This document shows, in pieces, positions 51,670 to 60,740 of a stretch of 64,000 bases of DNA. Source of the stretch: Mycobacterium numidiamassiliense (GTDB lineage Bacteria > Actinomycetota > Actinomycetes > Mycobacteriales > Mycobacteriaceae). Under the pieces are notes generated by a model. That model had not been told where the DNA came from. It saw nothing but the letters and a program-made list of their open reading frames with translations, and did not search any database. Both the position numbers and the translations under genes were made by a program. The stretch is from NCBI RefSeq assembly GCF_900157365.1, contig NZ_FUEZ01000004.1, positions 1,599,066-1,663,065 on the forward strand, written 5' to 3'. Every line of letters starts with the position of its first letter. Positions within the stretch are counted from its first letter, which is position 1.

Positions 51670-52641
51670 TCAGAAGCCCGCCCGGTGCGGGGTGAACCTC
51701 GAGGTGACGTCGCCGATGAGCGATTCGTCGTACGGGTCTATCGCCAGCGTATCCGCGCCTTCGGTCAGATCGAGGCGGTCGAGTTCGATCCAGATGGTGT
51801 TCGGGCTGGTGGTGAGCTCGAAGAAGTAGGTTCGCCGGGTCAGATCGGTAACGGTGCGGTACTCGGTGTTGTAGATGCCGAACTCCCCGTATGGCGCCCC
51901 GAACGGCACCGACACATTGCGCATGATTGCCATCACGCCGGCCACCGCCTGCCGGACGTTGTCCAGCTCGGGTAACAGCGCAAGGTAGTAAGCCGCACGC
52001 TGAAAGCGGTCTCTCGCGTTGACGTTGCCGGGCAAGGGCATGTCACGACTGGGATGCGAAAAATCCTGCTGCGAAAGCAATTTCAGCTGATCGCTGTAAG
52101 CGGGGTCGTTGGTCATGAGCGTGTACTCGCGGCCGTGGTGCACGACCTGGCGGCCGTGGTCGAACTCGATGATCGCCGAGTCGCCGGTCGCGTCTTCAAG
52201 GGCGAGGTGGATGGTCGCGTCGCGGCCGCGTGCACTGATCATCACCAACTGGATGTCGTCCATCAGGTTCAGTGCTTCCGCGACCGTGGCGGCCTGATCG
52301 AGCAGGTATTGGGCCCACAGCCCGGCGTGCAGTCCCGGCTTCGACGCGTCACGCGGGCCGAGGTCGGTCGACTGCAGGTACAGGCCGTGCACGGCCAGGC
52401 CGCGCTCGTTGATGCCATCGATGCCGCCGATGCCGTAGACAGTGGTGACCAGGCTTCCGTATCTGCTGGTCCAGCGCAGCGGATTCTTCTCGACGACCGT
52501 GGCGCCGGCCGCGGCGCCGCCGTCGCGCTCGCGTCCCCGGGGAAAGGCCACGATTAACGGCTCGGTGGACTCCGGCCAGTCCATGCTACGGCCGGCCAGA
52601 ATGGCGAGGTCGATTGTGTTCCAGAGAACTCGGGTGCACAC
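51670..52641 (-). CDS. Ntn-hydrolase of the choloylglycine hydrolase / linear amide C-N hydrolase family
   Basis: About 323 residues. In this family the nucleophile is a Cys exposed after removal of the initiator Met. Starting at GTG 52641 gives MCTRVLWNTIDLAILAGRSMDW, with Cys at position 2 exactly as expected; the longer frames (ATG 52689 or up to 53232) would bury it. GIDGINERGLAVHGLYLQ, YTLMTNDPAYSDQ and YNTEYRTVTDLTRRTYFF complete the pattern. It hydrolyses amides such as bile-salt, penicillin-V or acyl-homoserine-lactone-like substrates; the real one is unknown. It is divergent from the lipoprotein gene. Confidence 0.85.
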   Translation of the reverse strand: MCTRVLWNTIDLAILAGRSMDWPESTEPLIVAFPRGRERDGGAAAGATVVEKNPLRWTSRYGSLVTTVYGIGGIDGINERGLAVHGLYLQSTDLGPRDASKPGLHAGLWAQYLLDQAATVAEALNLMDDIQLVMISARGRDATIHLALEDATGDSAIIEFDHGRQVVHHGREYTLMTNDPAYSDQLKLLSQQDFSHPSRDMPLPGNVNARDRFQRAAYYLALLPELDNVRQAVAGVMAIMRNVSVPFGAPYGEFGIYNTEYRTVTDLTRRTYFFELTTSPNTIWIELDRLDLTEGADTLAIDPYDESLIGDVTSRFTPHRAGF

Positions 52642-52687
52642 ACGCGTCAAGCTACCTGACGTAGCAACCACCGTGCTATGAACGGGC

Positions 52688-53359
52688 ATGCGGCCGTTCT
52701 GGATTGGCGTCATGCTAACCCTGTTGCTGACCGCGTGCGCCCACTCCAAGGCGCCCATGCCGTCGGCCGCGCCGACGTCGTCGGTGCACCGCACCGCCGT
52801 CAACCCGGCCAACATCAAGCGGGTCGTTCGTGAGCTGCCGCCCAAGTACGAGGTGACCACGGGCATTCCCACTGCGATGTCGCCCAGGGTGATTTGGAGC
52901 CGTGACACCGACGGGACGGTCAAGCCCCCGCAGTGCGCCACGCTCGCCGACCCCGGTGATGGTCGCGACCAGTCCGCGCAAGGCGTGTCCGGGTCGGGTG
53001 CGGGCGGCGTCATCGACGCCATAGTGGTGTCTTTGCCAGGGCCGGCGGTTCTCGACCAGGATGTCGTCGCCACCTGTGGCCAGTGGAGCATGGCGTCCGC
53101 GCAGACCACGATCCGTGTGCGGTTGACCGATCCCCCGCATATCGACGGTGCCGAAACCGTCGGCATGGTCGCCGACATCAAATCATCAGTCGAGTCGGGC
53201 ACCGAAATTGATTCGCGGACATATACATTCATCGCTTACCTGGGCGACTACTATGCGTTCACCACGCTGGCCACCGATCCGGGGTCGGCGGTTCCGGCAC
53301 TGCCGCCGCAATTCGCCGCCGATCTACTTGTCAAAACGGTGTCCACCTTGCGTAGTTGA
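52688..53359 (+). CDS. Putative lipoprotein, DUF5642-like (first of two paralogues)
   Basis: 223 residues. A short signal peptide ends in LLTAC, a lipobox that would place a lipid-modified Cys17 on the outer face of the membrane. The mature domain has CATLADPGDG, YTFIAYLGDYYAFTTLATDP and a C-terminal DLLVKTVSTLR helix, and recurs in the next gene product. Such paired lipoproteins lie at the Rv0999 position in mycobacteria; function is not known. The start is 46 bases from the divergent Ntn-hydrolase. Confidence 0.8.
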   Translation: MRPFWIGVMLTLLLTACAHSKAPMPSAAPTSSVHRTAVNPANIKRVVRELPPKYEVTTGIPTAMSPRVIWSRDTDGTVKPPQCATLADPGDGRDQSAQGVSGSGAGGVIDAIVVSLPGPAVLDQDVVATCGQWSMASAQTTIRVRLTDPPHIDGAETVGMVADIKSSVESGTEIDSRTYTFIAYLGDYYAFTTLATDPGSAVPALPPQFAADLLVKTVSTLRS

Positions 53360-53386
53360 GCGTCGAGTTTGGGTAGATTAGCCACG

Positions 53387-54043
53387 GTGTTGAGGCGGGC
53401 GTTTGCGATCGCATCGGTGTGCGTGCTCGCGGGCTGTTCTTCGGGCACCAACGCGGCCTCGACAAACGCCGACATCGCCAAGGTCGTCGGCGTGAAATCG
53501 AGCTTCGGTCCCGAGTTCAAGGTCGCCGATATCAGCGAAAGGGCCATCGATCCCAAGCTGCTGGCCGCCCGCAAGCTGCCCGCGGGCCTGAACTTCGACC
53601 CCGCCAACTGCGCGAAAGTGGCGGTGGGCCCAGACATGCCACCCGACCTGCAAGGCAACATGGCCGCGGTATCCGCCGAGGGCGACGGCGACCGCTACGT
53701 CGTCATCGCGATAGAGACCTCCAAGCCGGTGCCGATCGGCGACCCCGGGAAGGACTGCGCCAAAGTGGCGTTCTCCGGTCCCGCGCTGCGCGGCGGCTTC
53801 GAGGTGGTCGACGCCCCACGCATCGACGGCACGCACACGCTCGGCCTGCACCGCGTGCTGCAGGCGGCGGCGCCGGGCGGCGCCCGCACCGGCGAGCTCT
53901 ACGACTACTCCGCGCAATTTGGCGACTACCAGGTGATCGTCATCGCCAATCCGCTCGTCATTCCGGACCAGCCGGTCGCCAAAGTGGACACCCAGCGCGC
54001 CCGCGACCTACTCGTCAAGGCAGTGGCCGCTATCCGCGGTTGA
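53387..54043 (+). CDS. Putative lipoprotein, Rv0999-like (second paralogue)
   Basis: 218 residues from GTG 53387 (a TTG at 53369 is possible). The signal sequence RRAFAIASVCVLAGC ends with a lipobox. The mature part shares the plan of the preceding product: FDPANCAKVAVGPD, CAKVAFSGPALRGGFEV, YDYSAQFGDYQVIVIANP and a terminal ARDLLVKAVAAIR helix. It is 27 bases downstream of its paralogue and probably cotranscribed. Function unknown; surface or periplasmic location follows from the lipobox. Confidence 0.82.
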   Translation: MLRRAFAIASVCVLAGCSSGTNAASTNADIAKVVGVKSSFGPEFKVADISERAIDPKLLAARKLPAGLNFDPANCAKVAVGPDMPPDLQGNMAAVSAEGDGDRYVVIAIETSKPVPIGDPGKDCAKVAFSGPALRGGFEVVDAPRIDGTHTLGLHRVLQAAAPGGARTGELYDYSAQFGDYQVIVIANPLVIPDQPVAKVDTQRARDLLVKAVAAIRG

Positions 54044-54056
54044 CCGGGCAGGGCGG

Positions 54057-54521
54057 CTATCGCACGTCGCGCGGCCGGAACTGGATACTGACACGTGGGC
54101 CGGCGCGCGACGAGGTCTTGGGGACCGCATGCTCCCAGGTGCGTTGGCACGATCCGCCCATCACCAGCAGATCGCCGTGCGACTGCGGCAGCCGCAACGA
54201 CGAGCCGCCGCCCCGCCTGCGCAACGCGAACGTTCGGGTGGCGCCCAGGCTGACGATGGCCACCATGGTGTCCTCGGCACTGCTACGGCCGATGGTGTCG
54301 CCGTGCCAGGCGACACTGTCCGAGCCGTCGCGGTAACAGCACAACCCGACGGTGGTGAACGGCTCCCCGAGCTCGCCCGCGTAAATGTCGTTGAGCCGCC
54401 GGCGCAGCCGCCCCAGCGCGGGGTGCGGTGGATCCTCGATTGTCAGGTCGTGAAAGCTGACCAGCCGCGGCACGTCAACCACCCGGTCGTACATCTGGCG
54501 GCGTTCCGTGCGCCACGGCAC
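54057..54521 (-). CDS. AlkB-like Fe(II)/2OG dioxygenase (Rv1000c homologue); start unresolved
   Basis: From GTG 54521 the product has 154 residues with the AlkB core: [18 protein letters not shown] (iron ligands His and Asp in H-G-D), [14 protein letters not shown], a distal His in TWEHAVPK and the 2OG Arg residues in [11 protein letters not shown]. AlkB proteins demethylate nucleic-acid bases. The same frame continues upstream with family-like sequence ([19 protein letters not shown], then AGWLAGDP and LLDALLST) to at least 54653, but I find no ATG, GTG or TTG in frame there. Either a rare start codon (CTG, ATA or ATT) is used, or the original start has been lost. The missing residues look conserved, so the coding region probably extends to about 54660-54710. 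Confidence 0.75.
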   Translation of the reverse strand: MPWRTERRQMYDRVVDVPRLVSFHDLTIEDPPHPALGRLRRRLNDIYAGELGEPFTTVGLCCYRDGSDSVAWHGDTIGRSSAEDTMVAIVSLGATRTFALRRRGGGSSLRLPQSHGDLLVMGGSCQRTWEHAVPKTSSRAGPRVSIQFRPRDVR

Positions 54522-54774
54522 CGTGGACAGCAGGGCATCGAGCAGGTCCTCTTCGACCGTCGGGTCGCCCGCCAGCCAGCCGGCCCGGACTTCGATGAAT
54601 GCGCCGTCGCCGAGTTGTCGGCGTTCGGTGTGCTCGAACAGCGAGCCCTGTACCGCGGTCGCCCACGCGCTAGAGTCTATCGCACATCCGTTCGAACAAA
54701 TGGGACTCGCCGCGCCACCAGGCTCGCCTCGAGTGCAACGCGCCGGTCGGGTTCGGCGCCGCTACGGTTTAGCT

Positions 54775-55986
54775 GTGGGTGTTGTCGAATTGGGCACCAA
54801 TTCCGAGGTCGGCGCGCTGAGGGTGGCGATTCTGCACCGGCCCGGCGCCGAGTTGCGACGGCTCAACCCGCACAACAATGACCAGCTGCTGTTCGATGGT
54901 TTGCCGTGGGTTGCCCGTGCGCAGGAGGAGCACGACACATTCGCTGAGCTACTGCGTTCCCGCGGCGTTGAGGTGCTGCTGCTGTCCGACCTGCTCACCG
55001 AGGCGCTCAGTCACAGCGGGGCCGCCCGGATGCAGGGAGTCGCCGCTGCCGTCGATGCGCGCCGGCTGGGTGTGCCACTGGCGCAAGAGCTTTCGGCCTA
55101 CCTACGCGGCATGGATCCGGCCAGGCTCGCGCAGGTGCTGATGGCCGGCATGACGTTCAACGAGCTGCCCCCCGATACCCGGACCGACGTGTCGCTGGTG
55201 ATTCGCATGCACCACGGCGCGGATTTCGTCATCGAGCCCTTGCCGAATCTGGTGTTCACCCGCGACTCGTCGATATGGATCGGTCCCCGGGTGGTGATCC
55301 CGTCGCTGGCGCTGCGGGCGCGGATTCGTGAGGCGTCGCTGACCGACATCATCTACGCGCATCACCCGCGATTCACCGGCGTGCGCCGCGCCTATGAATC
55401 GCGCACCGCTCCGGTCGAGGGCGGTGACGTGCTGCTGCTCGCCCCGGGCGTGGTCGCGGTCGGAGTGGGGGAGCGGACGACGCCTGCGGGAGCAGAAGCG
55501 TTGGCGCGCAGCCTTTTTGACGATGATCTTGCCCACACCGTGCTCGCCGTGCCGATCGCCCAGCGGCGGGCGCAAATGCATCTGGACACCGTGTGCACGA
55601 TGGTCGACACCGACACCGTGGTGATGTACGCCAACGTCGTCGACGACCTTTCGGCGTTCACCATCGAGCGCAGGCCCGACGGAGTGGCGATCAGCGACGA
55701 AACGTCGTTTCTGGAAGCGGCGGCCAAGGCGATGGGGATCGACAAGCTGCGAGTCATCGACACGGGATTGGACCCCGACGTCGCCGAGCGCGAACAATGG
55801 GACGACGGCAACAACACGCTGGCCTTGGCGCCCGGTGTCGTCGTCGCCTACGAGCGCAACGTGCAGACCAATACCCGCCTACAGGAAGCGGGTATCGAAG
55901 TGCTGACCATCGCGGGGTCCGAGTTGGGCACCGGCCGCGGCGGTCCCCGGTGCATGTCTTGCCCGGTCGCCCGCGACCCGCTTTAG
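54775..55986 (+). CDS. arcA: Arginine deiminase
   Basis: 403 residues from GTG 54775 ([20 protein letters not shown]), matching Rv1001; the frame is open far upstream but there it is antisense to the AlkB-like gene. It converts arginine to citrulline and ammonia. Catalytic features are in place: [57 protein letters not shown] and the nucleophilic Cys in [11 protein letters not shown] near the C terminus. No other arc genes are adjacent, as in M. tuberculosis. Confidence 0.97.
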   Translation: MGVVELGTNSEVGALRVAILHRPGAELRRLNPHNNDQLLFDGLPWVARAQEEHDTFAELLRSRGVEVLLLSDLLTEALSHSGAARMQGVAAAVDARRLGVPLAQELSAYLRGMDPARLAQVLMAGMTFNELPPDTRTDVSLVIRMHHGADFVIEPLPNLVFTRDSSIWIGPRVVIPSLALRARIREASLTDIIYAHHPRFTGVRRAYESRTAPVEGGDVLLLAPGVVAVGVGERTTPAGAEALARSLFDDDLAHTVLAVPIAQRRAQMHLDTVCTMVDTDTVVMYANVVDDLSAFTIERRPDGVAISDETSFLEAAAKAMGIDKLRVIDTGLDPDVAEREQWDDGNNTLALAPGVVVAYERNVQTNTRLQEAGIEVLTIAGSELGTGRGGPRCMSCPVARDPL

Positions 55987-56000
55987 GTGGTGCCGCACGA

Positions 56001-57557
56001 TCAGCGCCAGCTGGGTAGCCAGATCTCCATATTCCAGGTCTGCTGCGAGATGGGTAGACCGGTCAGCACCGGGAACAGCCACGCGAAGTTGGTCACCACC
56101 AGGGCCACATAGCAGCTTACGGCGATGAGCCCCAGCGTCCGGCGCTCCTTGCTTTGGGCCGGCCGGTAGAGGATGTCTCCGCAAATCAGCGCGATCGCCA
56201 TCACCAGGAACGGCGCCATCGTCGCCGCGTAGAAGAAGTACATCTGCCGGTCGATGTCGGCGAACCAGGGCAGCCACCCGGCGCAGTAGCCGACCAGTGC
56301 CACCGCGTAGCGCCAGTCCCGGCGCACGAACGACCGCCAGCACGCGTAGAACAGGACCGGGACCGCCAGCCACCACATGGCGGGCGTGCCGACCAGCATC
56401 TCGGCCTTGACGCACGATTGCGCACCGCAGCCGCTGACGCTCTGCTGATCGATGGCGTAGAGCACCGGCCGCAACGACATCGGCCAGCTCCACGGTTTGG
56501 ATTCCCACGGGTGGTAGTTGCCGGCCGCATTCGTCAGCCCGGCATGGAATTCCAGCGCCTTCGCACTGTAGTGCCACAACGAGCGCAGGGCGTCGGGCAG
56601 CGGGATGACGCTGTGCGGCCCGATCGTCTGGCCCACTTCGTGGCGGTCGATCGCGGTCTCCGAGGCGAACCACGGCGCATAGCTGGCCAGGTACACCGCG
56701 ACGGGGATGACGCCCAGCGCGTAGGCGGTCGGGAGCAGGTCACGTCGCAGGGTGCCCAGCCACGGCCTCGGCACCTGGTACTGGCGGCGCGCGACCAAGT
56801 CGAACGCCAGCGACATGGCGCCAAAGAACACCACGAAATAAAGGCCGGACCACTTTGTCCCGCAAGCCAATCCGAGCAGGACCCCGGCGCCGAAGCGCCA
56901 CCAGCGCACGCCCAGCCGCGGGCCCCACGCCGTTGCGGTGCTGCGTCCCTCCAGCAGCGCGACGTGCATCCGCTGGCGCACCTGATCGCGGTCGACGATG
57001 AGCGCGCCGAAGGCCGCGACCACGAAGAAGGTCAGCAGGCCGTCGAGCAGCGCGGTCCGCGCGGCGACAAAGCTGACGCCGTCGCAGATCAGCAGCACAC
57101 CGGCGACGGCCCCCACTAAGGTCGAGCGGCTGATCCGACGCACGATGCGCATCACCAGCGTCACCATGACCACGCCCAGCAGCGCACCGGCAAACCGCCA
57201 GCCCACGCCGTCGTAGCCGAAGGCGGCCTCACCGAGCGCGATCAGCTGCTTGCCGACGGGCGGGTGCACCACCAACCCGAACCCGGGGTTGTCCTCGACG
57301 CCATGGTTGTGCAGCACCTGCCAGGCCTGAGGCGCGTAGTGCTTCTCGTCGAAGATCGGTGTGCCGGCGTCGGTCGGGGAGCCCAGGTTGATGAACCGCG
57401 TGATCGTCGCCAACAGGGTGACGGCGACGGTCGCTATCCAGCCGCGCGCGCGATCGGTGGGCCCGAAATCGGCGACGGGAACCAGCGGCCCGGGGCTGAC
57501 GACGGGCACGACGCGTTCCGCGACGGCGATCGAGGGTTCGCTGGGCGGGGCAGACAT
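56001..57557 (-). CDS. pmt: Protein O-mannosyltransferase (Pmt, Rv1002c)
   Basis: 518 residues from ATG 57557. A GT-C polytopic membrane enzyme with about ten or eleven helices; the first extracytoplasmic loop carries the acidic catalytic motif in IFDEKHYAPQAWQVL (Asp-Glu), followed by HPPVGKQLIALGEAAFG. It moves mannose from polyprenyl-phosphomannose to Thr residues of exported proteins, coupled to Sec export. Sequence and order (arcA, pmt, rsmI) make it the orthologue of Rv1002c. It is divergent from rsmI, with 25 bases between starts. Confidence 0.95.
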   Translation of the reverse strand: MSAPPSEPSIAVAERVVPVVSPGPLVPVADFGPTDRARGWIATVAVTLLATITRFINLGSPTDAGTPIFDEKHYAPQAWQVLHNHGVEDNPGFGLVVHPPVGKQLIALGEAAFGYDGVGWRFAGALLGVVMVTLVMRIVRRISRSTLVGAVAGVLLICDGVSFVAARTALLDGLLTFFVVAAFGALIVDRDQVRQRMHVALLEGRSTATAWGPRLGVRWWRFGAGVLLGLACGTKWSGLYFVVFFGAMSLAFDLVARRQYQVPRPWLGTLRRDLLPTAYALGVIPVAVYLASYAPWFASETAIDRHEVGQTIGPHSVIPLPDALRSLWHYSAKALEFHAGLTNAAGNYHPWESKPWSWPMSLRPVLYAIDQQSVSGCGAQSCVKAEMLVGTPAMWWLAVPVLFYACWRSFVRRDWRYAVALVGYCAGWLPWFADIDRQMYFFYAATMAPFLVMAIALICGDILYRPAQSKERRTLGLIAVSCYVALVVTNFAWLFPVLTGLPISQQTWNMEIWLPSWR

Positions 57558-57582
57558 CGGTGTCGATCGTAGGCTGTCCGTC

Positions 57583-58422
57583 ATGTCCGATGGTCGCCTG
57601 CTGCTCGGTGCGACCCCGTTGGGCCAGCCCTCGGATGCGTCGTCACGCCTGATCGAGGCGCTGCGCCACGCCGATGTGGTGGCGGCCGAGGACACTCGGC
57701 GCGTCCGAACACTCGCCGCGGCGCTCGACGTCGTCATCACCGGCCGGGTGATCAGCATGTTCGACCAGGTCGAGGCGGCGCGGGTGCCCGCGCTGGTCGA
57801 CGAGATCGCAGCTGGGGCGACGGTGCTGGTGGTCAGCGACGCCGGCATGCCGCTGATCAGCGACCCGGGCTACCGGCTCGTGACGGCGTGTGTGGCTGCC
57901 GGTCTGCCGGTGCAATGCCTGCCCGGGCCGTCGGCGGTGACCACCGCGCTGGCCGTGTCCGGTCTGCCGTCGGAGAAGTTCTGCTTCGAAGGGTTCGCGC
58001 CACGCAAAAGCGGGGCCCGCAGAACCTGGCTTGCCACGTTGGCCGACGAGCGACGCACCTGTGTGTTCTTCGAGTCGCCGCGCCGGTTGGCGGCGTGCCT
58101 GCACGACGCCGTCGAAGAACTCGGCGGTGCGCGCCCGGCGGCGGTCTGCCGTGAGCTGACCAAGATCCACGAGGAAGTGGTGCGGGGATCGCTCGACGAC
58201 CTTGCCGGGTGGGCGGCCGACGGCGTGCTCGGCGAGATCACCGTCGTGCTGGGCGGGGCGACCCCGAGCGCCGACCTGCCGTCGCTGGTCGCGCAGGTGG
58301 AGGGCCTCGTCGCCGAAGGGGCCAGGGTCAAGGACGCGTGCGGCGAGGTCGCCGAGGCCAACGTTGGAGTGCGGTCGCGCCAGCTCTACGATGCCGTGCT
58401 GCGGTCGCGCCGCGACGGCTAA
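57583..58422 (+). CDS. rsmI: 16S rRNA (cytidine-1402-2'-O)-methyltransferase
   Basis: 279 residues from ATG 57583. A tetrapyrrole-methylase fold: LLLGATPLGQPSDASSRLIEALRHADVVAAEDTRR, VVSDAGMPLISDPGYRLV, LPGPSAVTTALAVSGLP, FEGFAPRK, RRTCVFFESPRRL and CRELTKIHEEVVRG are all RsmI signatures. It 2'-O-methylates C1402 of 16S rRNA in the decoding centre. The last ten residues (DAVLRSRRDG) and stop codon form the first unit of a 39-bp tandem repeat, described separately. Orthologue of Rv1003. Confidence 0.95.
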   Translation: MSDGRLLLGATPLGQPSDASSRLIEALRHADVVAAEDTRRVRTLAAALDVVITGRVISMFDQVEAARVPALVDEIAAGATVLVVSDAGMPLISDPGYRLVTACVAAGLPVQCLPGPSAVTTALAVSGLPSEKFCFEGFAPRKSGARRTWLATLADERRTCVFFESPRRLAACLHDAVEELGGARPAAVCRELTKIHEEVVRGSLDDLAGWAADGVLGEITVVLGGATPSADLPSLVAQVEGLVAEGARVKDACGEVAEANVGVRSRQLYDAVLRSRRDG

Positions 58423-58544
58423 CCCACCGATGCCGTGCTGCGGTCGCGCCGCGACGGCTAACCCACCGATGCCGTGCTGCGGTCGCGCCGCGACGGCTAA
58501 CCCACCGATGCCGTGCTGTGGTCGCGCCGCGACGGCTAACCCAC
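58389..58544. repeat. 39-bp tandem repeat, four copies, at the rsmI/pabB convergent junction
   Basis: Copies start at 58389, 58428, 58467 and 58506; the first three are identical and the fourth differs by one base (C to T in TGCTGTGG). The unit is 13 codons, and each contains GGCTAACCC, which supplies the rsmI TAA on the plus strand and the pabB TAG on the minus strand. Copy 1 encodes the rsmI C terminus; copy 4 holds the pabB stop. No spacers separate copies. Confidence 0.93.
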
Positions 58545-59789
58545 CGATGCGGCCGTCGCGGTGTACGGCACCCCGACGACGGGAGCGGCCTTGTGCAGGC
58601 ATTCCGCCCATTCGGCGTCCGGGTTGGAATCGGCGGTGATCCCGCCGCCCACACCCAGCACCGCCCGGCCGTGCGTATCGAACTCCACCGTGCGGATTGC
58701 GACATTGAGCTCACACCCCGCCACGGGTGATGCCAAACCAATAGTGCCACAATATATTCCACGCCTTGCGTGTTCCCACTGCGAAATGAGCTGGCGGGCA
58801 CGATGTTTGGGCGTGCCCGTGACCGACGCCGGCGGAAAGGCGGCGTCCAACAGTGCCGAAGTCGGCAACTCGACGGGGACCTGCGCCGAGACCGTCGACA
58901 CCAAATGCCAGACGCCGGGTGCTCGTCGCACCACCAAAAGCTCTGGTACCGTCACCGTTCCGGTGATCGCCACCCGGCCGAGGTCGTTGCGGACCAAGTC
59001 GACGATCATGATGTTCTCCGCCACCTCTTTCGGCGAAGCGCGTAGCGCCGACGGCCACGCGTCCAGCGGCAAGGTGCCCTTGATGGGGCTCGACGTCACG
59101 ACCGTCCCGCGGCGCCGCAGGAAAAGCTCCGGCGACAGCGACGCCACCGCACCCCACGGGCCGGCAACGTAGGCCGCCCGGGCCGGAGACGTCCGTGCGA
59201 CGCCGTCGAGGAAGAAATCCAGCGGAGCCCCCGCGACCATCCCGGCGAACTGCGTGCACACGCACGCCTGATAGACCTCGCCGGCGCCGATGGCGTCCAG
59301 GCAGGCCAGCACCCCGCCGCGGTGTGCGTGCCGGTCGGCCGCCGCCCAGGCGATCCGGCACGCGCGCGGCGGCGCGGGTGCGGCAGCCAGCGCGGCGGAC
59401 AGCCAGTCCGGCATCGGCGCCCCGGAAAGGCTTTCGTACCACCACTTCCCGTCCCGGTCGCGGCGCAGCACGCAGTCCGTCCAGCCGCCGGCGGCTTCCG
59501 GGATGCGGTGTCCGCCCCCGTCGGCCGCGGCATCCGGATACGACAGGTACCCGACCCAGCCGCCACCCACCGCGCCACGCTCCGGCGCCTGGGAGCCGAG
59601 CGGGACCGCGAAAGCGTCGGCCGCGGGCACCGGCTGCGCCGCCAGGCTCGGCGCGATCACCGCCAGTGCATCGAACCAGTCGCCGGTCAGCGCGGCCGGC
59701 GGCGGCAGCTCTAGCCGGCTGGTGGCGTCGCCCACGGCGCGCAGCACTCTGGGTGCCTCGCCGAGGTCGCCGAGCCGCTCGATCCGCAT
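58536..59789 (-). CDS. pabB: Aminodeoxychorismate synthase component I
   Basis: 417 residues. A chorismate-binding enzyme with an N-terminal Trp-containing subdomain (GGWVGYLSYPDAAAD) and the catalytic C-terminal domain: GEVYQACVCTQFAG, SSPIKGTLPLDAW (PIKGT gives the Lys that forms the covalent intermediate in PabB), AENIMIVDLVRNDLGRV, PPASVTGTPKHRARQLI and GIYCGTIGLASP. It makes aminodeoxychorismate for folate synthesis with an amidotransferase partner encoded elsewhere. Orthologue of Rv1005c by sequence and position; the intervening Rv1004c has no counterpart here. Its stop lies in the fourth repeat unit. Confidence 0.94.
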   Translation of the reverse strand: MRIERLGDLGEAPRVLRAVGDATSRLELPPPAALTGDWFDALAVIAPSLAAQPVPAADAFAVPLGSQAPERGAVGGGWVGYLSYPDAAADGGGHRIPEAAGGWTDCVLRRDRDGKWWYESLSGAPMPDWLSAALAAAPAPPRACRIAWAAADRHAHRGGVLACLDAIGAGEVYQACVCTQFAGMVAGAPLDFFLDGVARTSPARAAYVAGPWGAVASLSPELFLRRRGTVVTSSPIKGTLPLDAWPSALRASPKEVAENIMIVDLVRNDLGRVAITGTVTVPELLVVRRAPGVWHLVSTVSAQVPVELPTSALLDAAFPPASVTGTPKHRARQLISQWEHARRGIYCGTIGLASPVAGCELNVAIRTVEFDTHGRAVLGVGGGITADSNPDAEWAECLHKAAPVVGVPYTATAASVG

Positions 59790-59840
59790 CGCCCTAGCTT
59801 GACAGAAGGGCGGATTTTCGCACCCCAGGGCTGGTGTCTG

Positions 59841-60740
59841 CTAGCCGCGGCTGATGTCGCGTGGGGTCGCCAGGGCCGCCAGCTTCTCCGGGTTGCGCAT
59901 CGCGTAGAAGTTGGTGATCTTGTCGTCGACGATCTCGACCGTGATCACTCCTTCGAGGTGTTCGTCCAGGTAGAACACCACCGCCGGTGCGCTGTTGCAG
60001 GTCACCGGCTCCACGCGCAACGCCGCACCGCCCCTGCGCATCAGCCCCGCGATGGCCCTGGCCACCTTCTCGGCGCCGACCACCGGCTTGCGGGCCGCGC
60101 TCACCACGCCGCCGCCGTCGGCGGTCCAGGTGGCGTCCGGTGCGAGCATCGCCATCAACGCTTCCATGTCACCGCTGGCCGCGGTGGCCAGAAACTGGGC
60201 GGTGATCTCGGCGTTGCGTTGCGGGTCGATCCTTGGCGAAGCGCCCCGCGGCTTGCGCCGGGCGCGCACGTGTTCGCGCGCCCGGTGTGCCACCTGACGG
60301 ACGGTCGGCGCCGGTTTGCCCACCGCGCCGGCGATCTCCGCGTAGTCGAAACCGAACACCTCGCGCAGGACGAACACCGCGCGTTCGTCGGGGCTCAGCG
60401 TTTCCAGCAGAACCAGCATCGCCATCGAAACCGATTCCGCCAGAACAACATCGGCCGACGGATCCCGGTCGTCGAGGAGCAGCGGCTCGGGCAGCCACGG
60501 GCCCACGTACTCCTCGCGCCGGCGCGCCCCGGCCCGCAACGCATTCAGCGCCTGACGGGTAACCAGCTGGGCCAGATAGGATTTGGTGTCCCTGACCGTC
60601 GAGAGGTCAACAGCCGCCCACCGCAGATAGCTGTCTTGCAGCACATCGTCGGATTCGGTTGCCGAGCCCAGAATTTCGTACGCAATGGTGAACAGCAAGG
60701 GCCGCAGCAGCGTGAACCTTTCCGCGTGCTCACCTTTCAT
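59841..60740 (-). CDS. ECF41-type RNA polymerase sigma factor (SigJ-like) with SnoaL-like extension
   Basis: 299 residues from ATG 60740. Sigma region 2 (LLRPLLFTIAYEILGSATESDDVLQDSYLRW) and region 4 (LSPDERAVFVLREVFGFDYAEIAGAV) are followed by a C-terminal SnoaL-like domain of about 110 residues. The linker motif WLPEPLL and the DGGG motif in TADGGGVVSA are diagnostic of the ECF41 group, in which the extension itself controls activity instead of an anti-sigma factor. ECF41 genes sit beside oxidoreductase, carboxymuconolactone decarboxylase or epimerase genes, and here the stop of a flavin oxidoreductase gene overlaps the start by four bases. Confidence 0.9.
   Translation of the reverse strand: MKGEHAERFTLLRPLLFTIAYEILGSATESDDVLQDSYLRWAAVDLSTVRDTKSYLAQLVTRQALNALRAGARRREEYVGPWLPEPLLLDDRDPSADVVLAESVSMAMLVLLETLSPDERAVFVLREVFGFDYAEIAGAVGKPAPTVRQVAHRAREHVRARRKPRGASPRIDPQRNAEITAQFLATAASGDMEALMAMLAPDATWTADGGGVVSAARKPVVGAEKVARAIAGLMRRGGAALRVEPVTCNSAPAVVFYLDEHLEGVITVEIVDDKITNFYAMRNPEKLAALATPRDISRG

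Noticed and set aside
58389..58544. Short regular repeats that could suggest a CRISPR array
   Set aside because: The four units are directly contiguous with no spacers and no cas genes; they are a minisatellite.
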